Assembly: GCF_002554705.1 (NCBI RefSeq)
Contig: NZ_PDEP01000005.1
Location: forward strand, 62,001-126,000
Direction of reading: 5' to 3'
Source of the DNA: Longimonas halophila
GTDB taxonomy: Bacteria; Bacteroidota; Rhodothermia; Rhodothermales; Salinibacteraceae
Length of the DNA: 64,000 bases
Part shown: positions 27,933-36,819 of the stretch, piece after piece
Layout: every line of letters begins with the position of its first letter
Position numbering within the stretch: position 1 is the stretch's first letter
Program-made: the position numbers and the translations under genes
The notes under the pieces: model-generated
What the model saw: the letters and a program-made list of their open reading frames with translations, nothing else
Told to the model about the DNA's origin: nothing
Databases searched by the model: none

Positions 27933-28949
27933 ATGACGACTGAATCGGCTCCCTGGCGCTGGACATGGCGTCGGCGCTTTACCTATCTGACGCTGGCGGT
28001 GACGGCTGCGCTCATTTCGTGGGGCGGCTGGGTAACGAGCATTGAGGCCGGGCTGGCGGTGCCCGATTGGCCCGCGACGTTTGGCTCGTACGATCCGTTC
28101 CGCACGGGCATGTACGATCCGAACGATCCCAGCGTGCGGTGGTGGCGCAACATTCCGGTGCTGGCGGAGCACGGCCACCGGCTCTTGGGCGCGCTTGTGG
28201 GAATGCTCACGTTGACCCTGGCCGGGTGGACATGGTGGGCCGATCCGCGCAGTTGGATGCGTAAACTGGGCCTCTTTGCCGTGGTGCTGGTTACCACGCA
28301 GGGCGTGCTGGGCGGGCTGCGCGTCACCGAAATCTCCTCGACGCTTGCAGCGGTACATGCCTGTACAGCACAACTCTTCTTCGCCCTGCTGGTGAGCATG
28401 GCGGTCTTTACAACCGATGCCTGGCGCTCGCGCCGCTCGATCTTGCCGGATGGGCCGCGCGGACGCACCATGCGCATACTGGCGTGGGCTGCCGCGGCAG
28501 GCGTCTACCTGCAAATTGTGATTGGCGCCATGCTGCGGCACTCCACACAGGTGCTCTCGGGCAGCTTCGCAATCTTGCACATTGCGGGTGCGTTCGTGGT
28601 GACGGGCTTGCTCTTTGCGGCGTTTGTCTACGTGCAGAAGCATTGGACAGCGTACCGCCCGCTGCGGCGTACCGCCTGGGTGGTGCTGGGGGCCGTAGGT
28701 GTGCAGTTTGCTCTTGGACTGGCCGCGTACCTGGTGCTGATTCACGAGTCGGCCCTGCAGATACGGAGCACCGCACAGGTGGTGCTCACGGTGGCTCATC
28801 TGGTGGTGGGTGCAGCGCTCTTTGCCTCTACCATTGCACTGGCGCTGTGGAGCCACCGCCTGGCTCCGGCTGCTGCATCCGACTTTCCGGGCGACACGGG
28901 GGCTCCCAAAAGCGAACCCGTGCTCACTGAGCGGTCGACTCCTGCCTAA
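27933..28949 (+). CDS. ctaA: Heme A synthase (CtaA/Cox15)
   Basis: Membrane enzyme oxidising heme O to heme A for aa3-type cytochrome oxidase. Seven or eight hydrophobic helices are visible. Heme-ligand histidines occur in EHGHRLLG (first half), AVHACTAQ, ILHIAGA and VAHLVVGA, the paired helical repeats of this family. GGWVTSIEAGLAVPDWP is the N-terminal loop motif. The C-terminus has a cytoplasmic tail rich in Pro/Ser. Its partner ctaB follows 66 bases on, the usual gene order for heme A formation, and implies aerobic respiration. Confidence 0.93.
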   Translation: MTTESAPWRWTWRRRFTYLTLAVTAALISWGGWVTSIEAGLAVPDWPATFGSYDPFRTGMYDPNDPSVRWWRNIPVLAEHGHRLLGALVGMLTLTLAGWTWWADPRSWMRKLGLFAVVLVTTQGVLGGLRVTEISSTLAAVHACTAQLFFALLVSMAVFTTDAWRSRRSILPDGPRGRTMRILAWAAAAGVYLQIVIGAMLRHSTQVLSGSFAILHIAGAFVVTGLLFAAFVYVQKHWTAYRPLRRTAWVVLGAVGVQFALGLAAYLVLIHESALQIRSTAQVVLTVAHLVVGAALFASTIALALWSHRLAPAAASDFPGDTGAPKSEPVLTERSTPA

Positions 28950-29015
28950 GTCCGCCACTTTCCATGTGCTACCTGCCTTTGCCATCTTCGTCTTTCCCAT
29001 CGTATCCCCCCGTTC

Positions 29016-29960
29016 ATGCCTGAGCGCTCTTCTGCCTCTTCAGATGTCCCGTCGGTGCGTGCCGCCACAGCCGATCAGGCCGGTTATTCCGCCCGTCCGT
29101 GGCGCCAGGTGCTGCGCGACTACCTGACGCTGACCAAGCCCGAAATCTCGTTTCTGGTGACGGTGTCGGCGTTTGCGGGCTTTCTGCTGGGCAGTCCCAC
29201 AAGCCTCGATGGGGGCACACTGCTCATCACGCTGCTGGGCGTGGGCATGTGTGCATGCGGTGTCGGTATGCTGAACCACTGCATGGAGCACCGCTTCGAC
29301 GCCACCATGAAGCGCACCGCCGACCGCCCCATTCCTGCCGGACGCATTCCGCTGGCACACGCACAGTGGATGGGTACCGGACTGGTCTTGGCCAGCGTGG
29401 GGATTCTGTGTCCGCTCGTGAATCCGCCGACCGCCGTGCTGGCCGCCCTCACAGCGATTTTGTACCTGTACGTGTACACCCCGCTGAAGCGCCACACCAC
29501 GTACAACACGATCATCGGTACCATTCCCGGCGCGCTTCCGGCACTGGGGGGATACGTAGCGGCCACAGGCACCTTCGGCGCCGCCGGATGGGCGATCTTT
29601 GCCATTCTGGTCTGCTGGCAGATGCCACACTTCCTCTCGCTGGCCTGGATGTATCGCAACGACTACGCCCGGGGCAACTACGCCATGCTGCCCGTCGAAG
29701 AACCCTCGGGCGACTCAACGGCGTATCAAACCATTGCATTTACCGTGCTCCTTCTGGGAGCCAGCGCGCTGCCCACCGCTTTCGGTCCCGCCGGATGGCT
29801 CTACCTGGCGGGCGTGCTTCCGTTGGGTGGCTGGTTTCTTTACACGGCCCTCCAGTTCCACCGCGAACGCACCGGTATCCGTGCGCGTCGTGTACTAAAG
29901 GCGTCCATTGTGTACATTCCGGCACTTGTGGCGCTGCTTACAATCGACTGGTTTCTGTAG
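29016..29960 (+). CDS. ctaB: Protoheme IX farnesyltransferase (heme O synthase)
   Basis: UbiA-superfamily prenyltransferase adding a farnesyl group to heme b, making heme O for CtaA. The polyprenyl-diphosphate motif, normally NDxxDxxxD, appears as NHCMEHRFDATMKRTADRPIP, with the Asn and the later Asp residues kept. The second aspartate-rich region is WMYRNDYARGNYAMLP, and YNTIIGTIPGALPALGGYVA is a clear family signature. Nine hydrophobic helices are expected. Length (314) is standard. Two ABC-2 exporter genes follow closely: 18 bases to the ATPase. Confidence 0.95.
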   Translation: MPERSSASSDVPSVRAATADQAGYSARPWRQVLRDYLTLTKPEISFLVTVSAFAGFLLGSPTSLDGGTLLITLLGVGMCACGVGMLNHCMEHRFDATMKRTADRPIPAGRIPLAHAQWMGTGLVLASVGILCPLVNPPTAVLAALTAILYLYVYTPLKRHTTYNTIIGTIPGALPALGGYVAATGTFGAAGWAIFAILVCWQMPHFLSLAWMYRNDYARGNYAMLPVEEPSGDSTAYQTIAFTVLLLGASALPTAFGPAGWLYLAGVLPLGGWFLYTALQFHRERTGIRARRVLKASIVYIPALVALLTIDWFL

Positions 29961-29978
29961 TCTTGCGCCGCCTCTGGC

Positions 29979-30938
29979 ATGTCTGTCCCCGCCATCCATG
30001 TAGATAACGTGTCGCTGCGCTACAACAACGCGCAGCAGGCGCTTCAACACGTGCACCTCTCTGTGCCCCAAGGGGCGCTCTTTGGGCTGTTAGGCCCTAA
30101 TGGAAGCGGAAAGACCTCGCTCTTTCGCATCCTGGCCACGCTCGTTACGCCCACCAAAGGCATTGCAAAGGTGTTTGGGGCCTCTACAGAGACCGAGGCC
30201 GCCGCTGTGCGTCAGCGAATCGGCGTGGTGTTCCAGTCGCCAGCCCTCGACGACACGCTCACTATCCGCGAGAATCTGGCCTTTCAGGGCGCGCTCTACG
30301 GACTCCATGGCGCCGCTCTGCGCGCACGCATCGACACGGTGCTTCAGCATGTCGACCTCACCGACCGCGCCCATGACGCCGTCGATACGCTCTCGGGCGG
30401 ACTCGCACGCCGTGCCGACCTGGCGCGCGGCCTGCTGCATCAGCCCGACCTGCTCCTTCTTGACGAACCCACTGCCGGACTCGACCCCATGGCGCGCCGC
30501 TCCTTCTGGGAGACAGTGAGCACGCTGCAGGCTACCGAAGGCACCACCATGGTCGTGGCCACCCATCTCATGGACGAAGCCGAGCGCTGCGACGCGGTCG
30601 CGATCCTCTCAGAGGGCGAGCTTGTGGTCGAGGGCCAACCCGCCACGCTCCGCGCCGCCCTGGGCGACGAAATGCTCTGGCTGGCCACCGATGCTCCGCA
30701 CGACCTGGCCCGCGATGTGAATGCCCGTTTTGGCGGCACCGTGCATGCTTTCGACCAGGGCGTGCAGCTCCTGCACGACGACGCGACCCAGTTGGTTAGT
30801 GCCCTCTACACCGCGTTTGGCGACCGCATCCAGAGCGCAACCGTGCGTCCCCCCACGCTCGAAGACGTGTTCATGGCGCACGCGGGCACCCGCCTCGATG
30901 CCGACCGCGCCTCCCTTGCTCCCGCCTACTCTGCGTAA
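29979..30938 (+). CDS. ABC exporter ATP-binding protein (ABC-2, DrrA-like)
   Basis: Nucleotide-binding subunit of an ABC-2 type exporter. Walker A GPNGSGKTS (about 37-45), Q-loop VVFQSPALDDTLT, signature LSGGLARRADLARGL, Walker B LLLLDEPTAGLDP and H-loop VVATHLMDEAERC are all visible. A C-terminal domain of about 100 residues with a TLEDVFM motif is usual in DrrA/CcmA-type exporters. The stop is 18 bases before the permease start, so the pair is one operon. Placed behind ctaAB, it might export something needed for oxidase assembly, but the substrate is unknown. Confidence 0.9.
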   Translation: MSVPAIHVDNVSLRYNNAQQALQHVHLSVPQGALFGLLGPNGSGKTSLFRILATLVTPTKGIAKVFGASTETEAAAVRQRIGVVFQSPALDDTLTIRENLAFQGALYGLHGAALRARIDTVLQHVDLTDRAHDAVDTLSGGLARRADLARGLLHQPDLLLLDEPTAGLDPMARRSFWETVSTLQATEGTTMVVATHLMDEAERCDAVAILSEGELVVEGQPATLRAALGDEMLWLATDAPHDLARDVNARFGGTVHAFDQGVQLLHDDATQLVSALYTAFGDRIQSATVRPPTLEDVFMAHAGTRLDADRASLAPAYSA

Positions 30939-30956
30939 CCCCCGCTCACCCCGCTC

Positions 30957-31742
30957 ATGCCTACCGCTCTGTTGACCATTGCCGCGCTCTGCCGCCGCGA
31001 AATCCTGAAGTTCGTGCGCGACCGCAGCCGCGTGGCGGGTGTGCTCGTGCAGCCGCTGGCGTTCTGGCTGCTGCTCGGACTCGGCTTCCAGGGCGCGTTC
31101 CAGATGCCCAATTCGCCCGTTGGAGCTGTCGGATACGTCGAGTTTCTCTTCCCCGGCATTCTGGCCCTGGTGCTGCTATTCACCGCCATCTTCTCCACCA
31201 TCTCTATTGTGGAAGAGCGGGCCTCTGGCTTCCTGCAGACCGTGCTCATCGCCCCCACCTCGCGCACCGCCATCGTACTCGGCAACGCGCTGGGCGGCAC
31301 TCTTTTGGCTTCGGTACAGGCCCTCCTGTTTGTCGCCGTGTGGCCGTGGGTCGGGCCCGGACTCACCGTGGGCGGCGTGCTCTACGTCACCGCCATCTGC
31401 CTGGGCGTAGGCATCGGGTTTACCGCGTTGGGCAGCGCCATCGCCTGGCGCACCGATACCACCCGCGGCTTCCACGCCATCATGAACCTCTTTCTGCTGC
31501 CGCTCTGGTTTCTGTCGAGCGCCATGTTTCCCCTCGACAGCGCCGCCCCCGGCCTCCGCGAGTTGATGTACGCCAATCCCGTCTCCTACGCCGTAAGCGG
31601 ACTCCGCCACGGCCTCTACCCCGATCCTCCTGCCGTGCTCGCCGATCCAGCCCTGTGCATGGCCATCACCTGGGGCTTTGCCGCCGTGATGGTCGGCATC
31701 GCCGTGTGGAGCGTGCACCGTCCGCTCTACCAAACGGCATAG
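30957..31742 (+). CDS. ABC-2 type transporter permease
   Basis: Membrane subunit of the exporter formed with the preceding ATPase. About six hydrophobic helices in 261 residues, starting after CRREILKFVRDRSRVAGVLVQPLAFWLLLG. VEFLFPGILALVLLF and LPLWFLSSAMFPLDSAAPGLRELM are ABC-2 family hallmarks (the latter near the end of helix 5). The N-terminus is at 30957. The last codons belong to a 14-bp tandem repeat (CAAACGGCATAGCG) that continues past the stop. Confidence 0.9.
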   Translation: MPTALLTIAALCRREILKFVRDRSRVAGVLVQPLAFWLLLGLGFQGAFQMPNSPVGAVGYVEFLFPGILALVLLFTAIFSTISIVEERASGFLQTVLIAPTSRTAIVLGNALGGTLLASVQALLFVAVWPWVGPGLTVGGVLYVTAICLGVGIGFTALGSAIAWRTDTTRGFHAIMNLFLLPLWFLSSAMFPLDSAAPGLRELMYANPVSYAVSGLRHGLYPDPPAVLADPALCMAITWGFAAVMVGIAVWSVHRPLYQTA

Positions 31743-31767
31743 CGCAAACGGCATAGCGCAAACGGCA
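31731..31767. repeat. 14-bp tandem repeat overlapping the permease stop codon
   Basis: The unit CAAACGGCATAGCG occurs at 31731-31744 and 31745-31758 with a partial third copy (CAAACGGCA) to 31767. The first copy carries the TAG stop (31740-31742), so the repeat duplicates the gene end. Confidence 0.85.
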
Positions 31768-31879
31768 CGGGTTTAGTTGGGAGGATACACAGCACAGCGG
31801 CACGCCTCCAGAAACGCGTGGGCAAGCGTGCACGTTAGCCTCTTTTGCACTTGACTTTCTCTCAAGCCCCTGCTGTACC

Positions 31880-32938
31880 ATGGCCGACCGGGTCGACCTC
31901 AAGACGATGGGCCGCACTGATCTGGAATCCTTCGTCGAAACGCTGGATGAACCATCGTATCGGGGGCGCCAGCTGTACAACTGGATCTATGCCCGCGGCG
32001 AAACCGACTTCGCCGAAATGACCAGCCTGTCGAAATCGCTGCGCAGCCGCCTGGGCGAGGTAGCCCAGGTGTCGTCGATCACAGTGAAACGCATGCAGCA
32101 GAGCGACGACGGCACCTCCAAGGCGCTCTTCACGCTGCCCTCCAGACGCGAAGCCGAAACCGTGCTCATCCCCAGCTTCGACGCCCTCGGCACGGCACAG
32201 CGCCTTACGGTGTGCGTATCGAGTCAGGTAGGATGCGCCATGGGCTGCTCGTTCTGTGCAACGGGACTCATGGGCTTCCAGGAAAACCTCTCGCCCGGCG
32301 CGATCTACGACCAGGTGTGGGTCATGAACCAGGAAGCCCAAGAGCGCTACGGGCGCGCGGTGTCCAACGTCGTGTTCATGGGCATGGGCGAGCCGCTGCT
32401 GAACTACGATGCGGTGCTACAGAGCGTAGCGCTGCTCACTGATGAGGACACGCTCAACATGTCGCCGCGCCGCATCACCATTTCCACCGTGGGGCTGGCC
32501 CGCCGCATCCGCGACCTGGCCGACGACGATCCGCGCACTAATCTGGCCGTGTCGCTACACGCTCCCACCGACGAGCAGCGCAGCGCCATCATGCCCGTCA
32601 ACCAGTCCGAGAAGACCAGCCTGGATGCGCTTGAAGCTGCCATTCGCTACTATGCGGACACGACCGGGCGGCCCATCACGTACGAGTACTGCCTGTTCGA
32701 AGGCGTAAACGATGCGGTAGAGGACGCCAAGAACCTGGCCGAGATCACACGGTGGGCGCCGTCGAAGGTTAACATCTTGATGTACAACCCGGTGCCTTCC
32801 CTTCCCTTTGAGCGCACCACAACCGAGCAGCTCAACCGCTTTGTGCAGGCGCTGGTTGAGGAAGGCGTGACCGTCACCGTACGCCAGAGCCGGGGGCAAG
32901 ACATCGACGCAGCCTGTGGCCAGCTTGCCAATGCCTAA
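31880..32938 (+). CDS. rlmN: 23S rRNA (adenine2503-C2)-methyltransferase RlmN
   Basis: Radical-SAM enzyme methylating A2503 of 23S rRNA and A37 of some tRNAs. The 4Fe-4S cluster motif is Cys119-x3-Cys123-x2-Cys126 (CAMGCSFCATG). The methyl-carrying cysteine is Cys346 in DAACGQL near the end. VFMGMGEPLLNYD and the RRITISTVGL segment are typical. The N-terminal helical domain has YRGRQLYNWIY. Length (352) matches RlmN rather than Cfr resistance enzymes; the RlmN call is preferred on that basis and for housekeeping context. Confidence 0.95.
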   Translation: MADRVDLKTMGRTDLESFVETLDEPSYRGRQLYNWIYARGETDFAEMTSLSKSLRSRLGEVAQVSSITVKRMQQSDDGTSKALFTLPSRREAETVLIPSFDALGTAQRLTVCVSSQVGCAMGCSFCATGLMGFQENLSPGAIYDQVWVMNQEAQERYGRAVSNVVFMGMGEPLLNYDAVLQSVALLTDEDTLNMSPRRITISTVGLARRIRDLADDDPRTNLAVSLHAPTDEQRSAIMPVNQSEKTSLDALEAAIRYYADTTGRPITYEYCLFEGVNDAVEDAKNLAEITRWAPSKVNILMYNPVPSLPFERTTTEQLNRFVQALVEEGVTVTVRQSRGQDIDAACGQLANA

Positions 32939-33053
32939 TAGGGGTAGAAGGGTGGAGGTATGGGAAGGTGAACGAGGAGAACGTCCTTCCATCCATACGT
33001 ACATCCATCCTCACGTCACGAGGCGGATACGTGTGTAGCGTCCTGTCCCCCGG

Positions 33054-33085
33054 CTCCCAGTGCCGAATGCTATCGGCACTGGGAG
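33054..33085. repeat. 13-bp perfect hairpin, CCGAtAGCATTCGG core
   Basis: CTCCCAGTGCCGA (33054-33066) pairs with TCGGCACTGGGAG (33073-33085) around the loop ATGCTA. Read on the other strand the core is CCGATAGCATTCGG, the same as at 39313-39328 where the arm reads CACCGA/TCGGTG instead of TGCCGA/TCGGCA. That is a paired change. It sits 115 bases after rlmN and could also serve as its terminator, though no T-run follows. Confidence 0.75.
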
Positions 33086-33169
33086 TGCAACGGAGATCTT
33101 GAGCAATGTTTGGTAGTGGGTAGACGCTAAGTGATAAGGCTATCGTAGAATGTAGGTTTGTCTTATTCG

Positions 33170-33235
33170 AACCCCCTCTCCCTTCGGGTTTCTCCCCCTT
33201 TTCCAAGGGGGAGATGTCGATAGACAGAGGGGGTT
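33170..33235. repeat. Nested palindrome (CCCCCTCT ... AGAGGGGG)
   Basis: Outer arms AACCCCCTCT (33170-33179) and AGAGGGGGTT (33226-33235). Inner arms CTCCCCCTT (33192-33200) and AAGGGGGAG (33205-33213) around TTCC. Both pairs are exact. Similar nested CCCCCTCT elements are scattered in many bacterial genomes, as I recall, as REP/MITE-like sequences. Confidence 0.75.
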
Positions 33236-33358
33236 GTCTGGCTCCGATGATGTCGGCCATATGACAATCACTTACCATTGAACCGCTACCCAATGTTTAA
33301 AAGTTAGCGGGGCAGAGGGGCCCGAAGGGTCATGCCTGTTGTGCCCCTGAACAGCCTG

Positions 33359-33385
33359 CGTCGCACGGCAGAGCCATGCGACGAG
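33359..33385. repeat. 27-bp dispersed repeat, copy 2 (copy 1 at 26180-26206)
   Basis: CGTCGCACGGCAGAGCCATG... matches 26180-26206 with one base different. The ends CGTCGCA and TGCGACG pair to give a 7-bp stem. A partial echo (GGCAGAGCC...CGCGACGAG) lies at 33472-33487. Confidence 0.75.
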
Positions 33386-33547
33386 TATAAGTAAAGAAAC
33401 CTTAGCCCGGGATCAGGAGCGTAGCGGATATCCCGGGCGATCATCGAAGCCCACTAAACGGATGCCGAGGCAGAGCCCCGCGACGAGATGACGTGTGTGA
33501 GCCCCACCTTGGGCACCCGCACGGCCATGCTGCAACCGGGCTTGGTA

Positions 33548-36397
33548 TTACTGCTCTGGACTCGGGGGCGGGGGCGTCTGCGAAGCCGGAGGCACCGCTG
33601 ACGTATCAGCCGGGGCTGGTGCACTGGCGGGCGCAGCGGGCACTTCAATCTCTTCTTCCAGCAGCGACTCTAACTCGTTGAAGCGCTCGCCGAATGCAGC
33701 AAAGTCGCCATCCTGCAGGGCCTCGCGCGCTTCCTGCACCAAACGGCGCGCTTCACCAATGTTTTCGGCTGTTACGCCCGGCGCACCCGACAGGTCGATG
33801 GGCTGTTGTGGAGTATCTTGCATCTGCGCCACAACCGATCCTTCTGCTTCGATGACCTCTTCCCCGAAGATGGTGTTGAGCGCCTGATTCAGCGTGCGCT
33901 CCATCACCACGAACTCGTCGTACGACACAATCACGCGTTGGAGCTGCGGGATGCGAATGTTATCGGCAATCAGGAAAATAGGCTCCACGTAGAGGAACGA
34001 GTCCTCAATGGGCACCACAATCAGGTTGCCGCGCAGCACACTCGACCCGCGCTGATCCCAGAGCGCAATCTGCTGTGAGATTTCGGGGTCCTGGTCAATG
34101 CGCGACTCGATCTGGTTAGGCCCGTAGATGAGGCGGTCCTTCGGTAGGTTGTACGAGACGATCTCACCGTAATTGGGCGGATCTGAGCGCGCGGCGATCC
34201 ACGCGATCATGTTGTCGCGGTTGTCAGGCGTGACGGGCGTCATGAGCATAAACTGCAGCTCATCCTCGCCCGGCAGCCGCGTCATGATGTAGTACGGCTC
34301 CATACGCATCTGACGGCCATCGTAGTTTTCTATGGGGCGCGTCCACAGGTCCTCATTGTTGTAGAAGACCTGCGCGCTCTGCATGTGGTAGCGGTTCAGC
34401 TTATCGACCTGAATTTCGAACAGGTCTTGGGGATACCGGACGTGGTCTTGCAAGCCCGGATTCATGGCCTCAAACTCCTGAAACAGCTCAGGAAAGGCGG
34501 AAGCATAGGTCTGCACGATGGGATCGTCAGAGTCTACGACATGCAAGTCGACATCGCCATCGTATGCATCTACCACCATTTTGACGGAGTTGCGAATGTA
34601 CTCGATGCCGTTGTAGCGCCCGTAGCCCTCCACCGTTTCGCTGTACGGGAACGACCGGCTGGTTGTGTACGCGTCTTGGATCCAGTACTGGCGATCGTTA
34701 TTTACAACGAAATACGGGTCCTGGTCGAATGCCAGGAACGGAGCTACGCGCTCTACGCGTTCTGACACATTATTCCAGATCTGGATGCGGCTTTCCTCCG
34801 TCAGGTACTGCGACAGCACGATGTTGTAGTCGCCCAGATAGTAGGCCATGAGGAGCTGCTTCCAGAACGAGTCGAGCAAGATGCCGCCGTCACCGTCGTA
34901 CGAGGTGTACACGTTTTCATCGCCAGCGGGATAGTTCAACTCCTCGGCACTGGAGGGCGCGATGCGATAGGTGGGCGTGCGGCTGCCGTAGTAGATGCTG
35001 GGGTTATCCACGTCCAGCGTAGAGTCGGCCACCTGGGGTGGTAGGTCGCGCATCAGGAACTCGGGCGAGCCCTCGATGCCCTCGCGTGCCACCAGGTTCA
35101 TGACAGCGCCGTAGCCGTGGGTGTACTGTAGGTGGCGGTTAAACCACGTGTCGGAGCCCGAGGGCAGGCGCTGGGTGAGCTCGCGCGGGGAGAGCATGAC
35201 CTGCCGGTACTCGCCGTCGATCATGTAGCGATCCACATCGACCTCGTAGAACTGATAGTACAGCCGAATCTGCTGCAGTTGCACGTAGGTATCCACCAGG
35301 AGCCGTGGATCCCACAGGCGAATATTACGCACCACGTCATCGTTGTCACGTAACTGCTCAGGATCGAGCTCGGTGCGAGCCGGGTAATCACGTTCCACCA
35401 CGTTGTTGATGCCAAAGGCCTCGCGCGTAAACTCGATGTTATCCTCGATGTATGGCCTCTCAACCTGCAGTTCGTTTGGCACTACGCGCACCTGGTCGAC
35501 CACGCGGGGCGCCACCACCATGCTGGCAATGAGCACAAGCACGTAGAGCCCAACGCCGTACGACACCAGCCGAAATCGAAAGCGCTTCAGGTTGAGCGCC
35601 AGCAGCCCGATAAGCAAGAGCGTCATGCCAATCATGACCCAGAGAGCGGGCAGCACCACGTTGATGTCGGTGTAGTTCGCGCCAAAGACGGTGCCACTGC
35701 GTTCCATAAGCAAGCTATAGCGGTCCAGGTAGAACCCCCAGGCCCAGCCTGCCAGGAGCAGCATTACATTTACGCCAATGTGCTGCAGCGCACTCGGCCG
35801 GAGTTGCAGCTGGTTGTTGCGCACGCCAATAGCGCCTACAAGCACATACCCGGTAATCAGGATGAGCAGGCTCAGAAAGGCTAAGCCTACGAATCCGCTC
35901 TGTAGCGATTGAATGAATGGCAGCTCCAGCATGTAGAAACCCAGATCGTTGCCAAAGACCGGGTCGGCGCGTCCGTAAGGCTGGGCGTGCCAGTAGCGCA
36001 GCAGTTCGTTCCAGCGTCCGGTAAAGCCAAGTGCAAAGAGTAAGGTGAAGACGGATGCCAGGCCCCATCCAAAGCGACGCAGGCGCGATTCGGTGAGGGG
36101 TTTACCTCCCATTTGTGCAGGCCCCTCGCCCGAGCTGAACTGCTGCATCCAGTACGGAGGCAAGCGGTTCATAAACAGGGCAATGTTGGTCCCAAAGTAC
36201 GATCCGGCCACCAACAACACGAGGCCGAACAGGGTAACTTGGAAGCCCAGCTTGGTCCAAAACACGCTGGTGTACCCCAACTCGCCCAGCCACAGATATT
36301 CAACGAAGAGGCCGGGGGTAATTAGCAGCGTGGTAAGGAAAAGCCCAAGCAGGAGCAGGGCGCTCTGCACCCATCGGTTTGATCGTATCAGGGACAT
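33548..36397 (-). CDS. UPF0182 family membrane protein with large extracytoplasmic domain
   Basis: Member of UPF0182 (COG1615), conserved in actinobacteria, cyanobacteria and some others, function unknown. ATG ending at 36397 (MSLIRSNRW) is taken; another ATG lies four codons upstream. The N-terminal 330 residues hold about seven hydrophobic helices. The rest (DQVRVVPNELQVERPYIEDNIEFTREAFGI...) is a large soluble domain with the family motif YIEDNIEFTRxAFG near 345. The last 100 residues contain a helical EARRLVQEAREALQDGDFAAFG segment like a short TPR and a Pro/Ala-rich tail. Length about 949 is normal. It stands alone. Confidence 0.88.
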   Translation of the reverse strand: MSLIRSNRWVQSALLLLGLFLTTLLITPGLFVEYLWLGELGYTSVFWTKLGFQVTLFGLVLLVAGSYFGTNIALFMNRLPPYWMQQFSSGEGPAQMGGKPLTESRLRRFGWGLASVFTLLFALGFTGRWNELLRYWHAQPYGRADPVFGNDLGFYMLELPFIQSLQSGFVGLAFLSLLILITGYVLVGAIGVRNNQLQLRPSALQHIGVNVMLLLAGWAWGFYLDRYSLLMERSGTVFGANYTDINVVLPALWVMIGMTLLLIGLLALNLKRFRFRLVSYGVGLYVLVLIASMVVAPRVVDQVRVVPNELQVERPYIEDNIEFTREAFGINNVVERDYPARTELDPEQLRDNDDVVRNIRLWDPRLLVDTYVQLQQIRLYYQFYEVDVDRYMIDGEYRQVMLSPRELTQRLPSGSDTWFNRHLQYTHGYGAVMNLVAREGIEGSPEFLMRDLPPQVADSTLDVDNPSIYYGSRTPTYRIAPSSAEELNYPAGDENVYTSYDGDGGILLDSFWKQLLMAYYLGDYNIVLSQYLTEESRIQIWNNVSERVERVAPFLAFDQDPYFVVNNDRQYWIQDAYTTSRSFPYSETVEGYGRYNGIEYIRNSVKMVVDAYDGDVDLHVVDSDDPIVQTYASAFPELFQEFEAMNPGLQDHVRYPQDLFEIQVDKLNRYHMQSAQVFYNNEDLWTRPIENYDGRQMRMEPYYIMTRLPGEDELQFMLMTPVTPDNRDNMIAWIAARSDPPNYGEIVSYNLPKDRLIYGPNQIESRIDQDPEISQQIALWDQRGSSVLRGNLIVVPIEDSFLYVEPIFLIADNIRIPQLQRVIVSYDEFVVMERTLNQALNTIFGEEVIEAEGSVVAQMQDTPQQPIDLSGAPGVTAENIGEARRLVQEAREALQDGDFAAFGERFNELESLLEEEIEVPAAPASAPAPADTSAVPPASQTPPPPSPEQ

Positions 36398-36819
36398 AAA
36401 CACAAGCACGCGTCAGCAAAAAGGGGGCAGCGACCGGCAACATCGCTTAAGGATGTGCAAATACCGGGGACGTATAGCAATGCAGACGCCCTACACTCGG
36501 TTCGCCTGGAAGAGACATGAGAGCGCTACGGGTGTGTACATTTCGACAATCCTAACGTGAGATGATCGACCATCCTATGCCACGCCGGTTTCTGTACGAC
36601 CATTGCCTGTACAAACAAGGGATAAGACCGCACGTACACAGAAATGATACACACGGGACCAGTAACGAGGCAACCCATTGTGCCCTGCATACGCGTGTTT
36701 TGTCAAGACAGCGTCAGTTGAAATAAACGCGTAATTGCTGTCCAGAAGGGTGTTATGCCATATCCGCTCGTTGCATATTATGAAGCGAACCTCTCATTTA
36801 TTCAAAATGCACCGTTGAT
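36398..36819. other. Intergenic region between UPF0182 gene and idi
   Basis: A 422-base divergent gap, visibly AT-richer from about 36640 to 36810. Should hold both promoters. I found no consensus box, hairpin or RNA gene. Confidence 0.5.

Larger units (their letters stand above)
32939..33547. other. 609-bp intergenic region packed with palindromic repeats
   Basis: Holds four structured pieces and no gene I can support. First, a 13-bp perfect hairpin at 33054-33085. Second, a nested palindrome at 33170-33235. Third, the 27-base GTCGCACGG repeat at 33359-33385. Fourth, a CCCGGGAT...ATCCCGGG inverted pair (about 33406-33440). It lies between two convergent genes (rlmN and the UPF0182 gene). 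Confidence 0.75.

Noticed and set aside
27669-29000. 443-residue minus-strand frame opposite ctaA
   Set aside because: Overlaps ctaA and glmM, low-complexity Arg/His/Gln composition.
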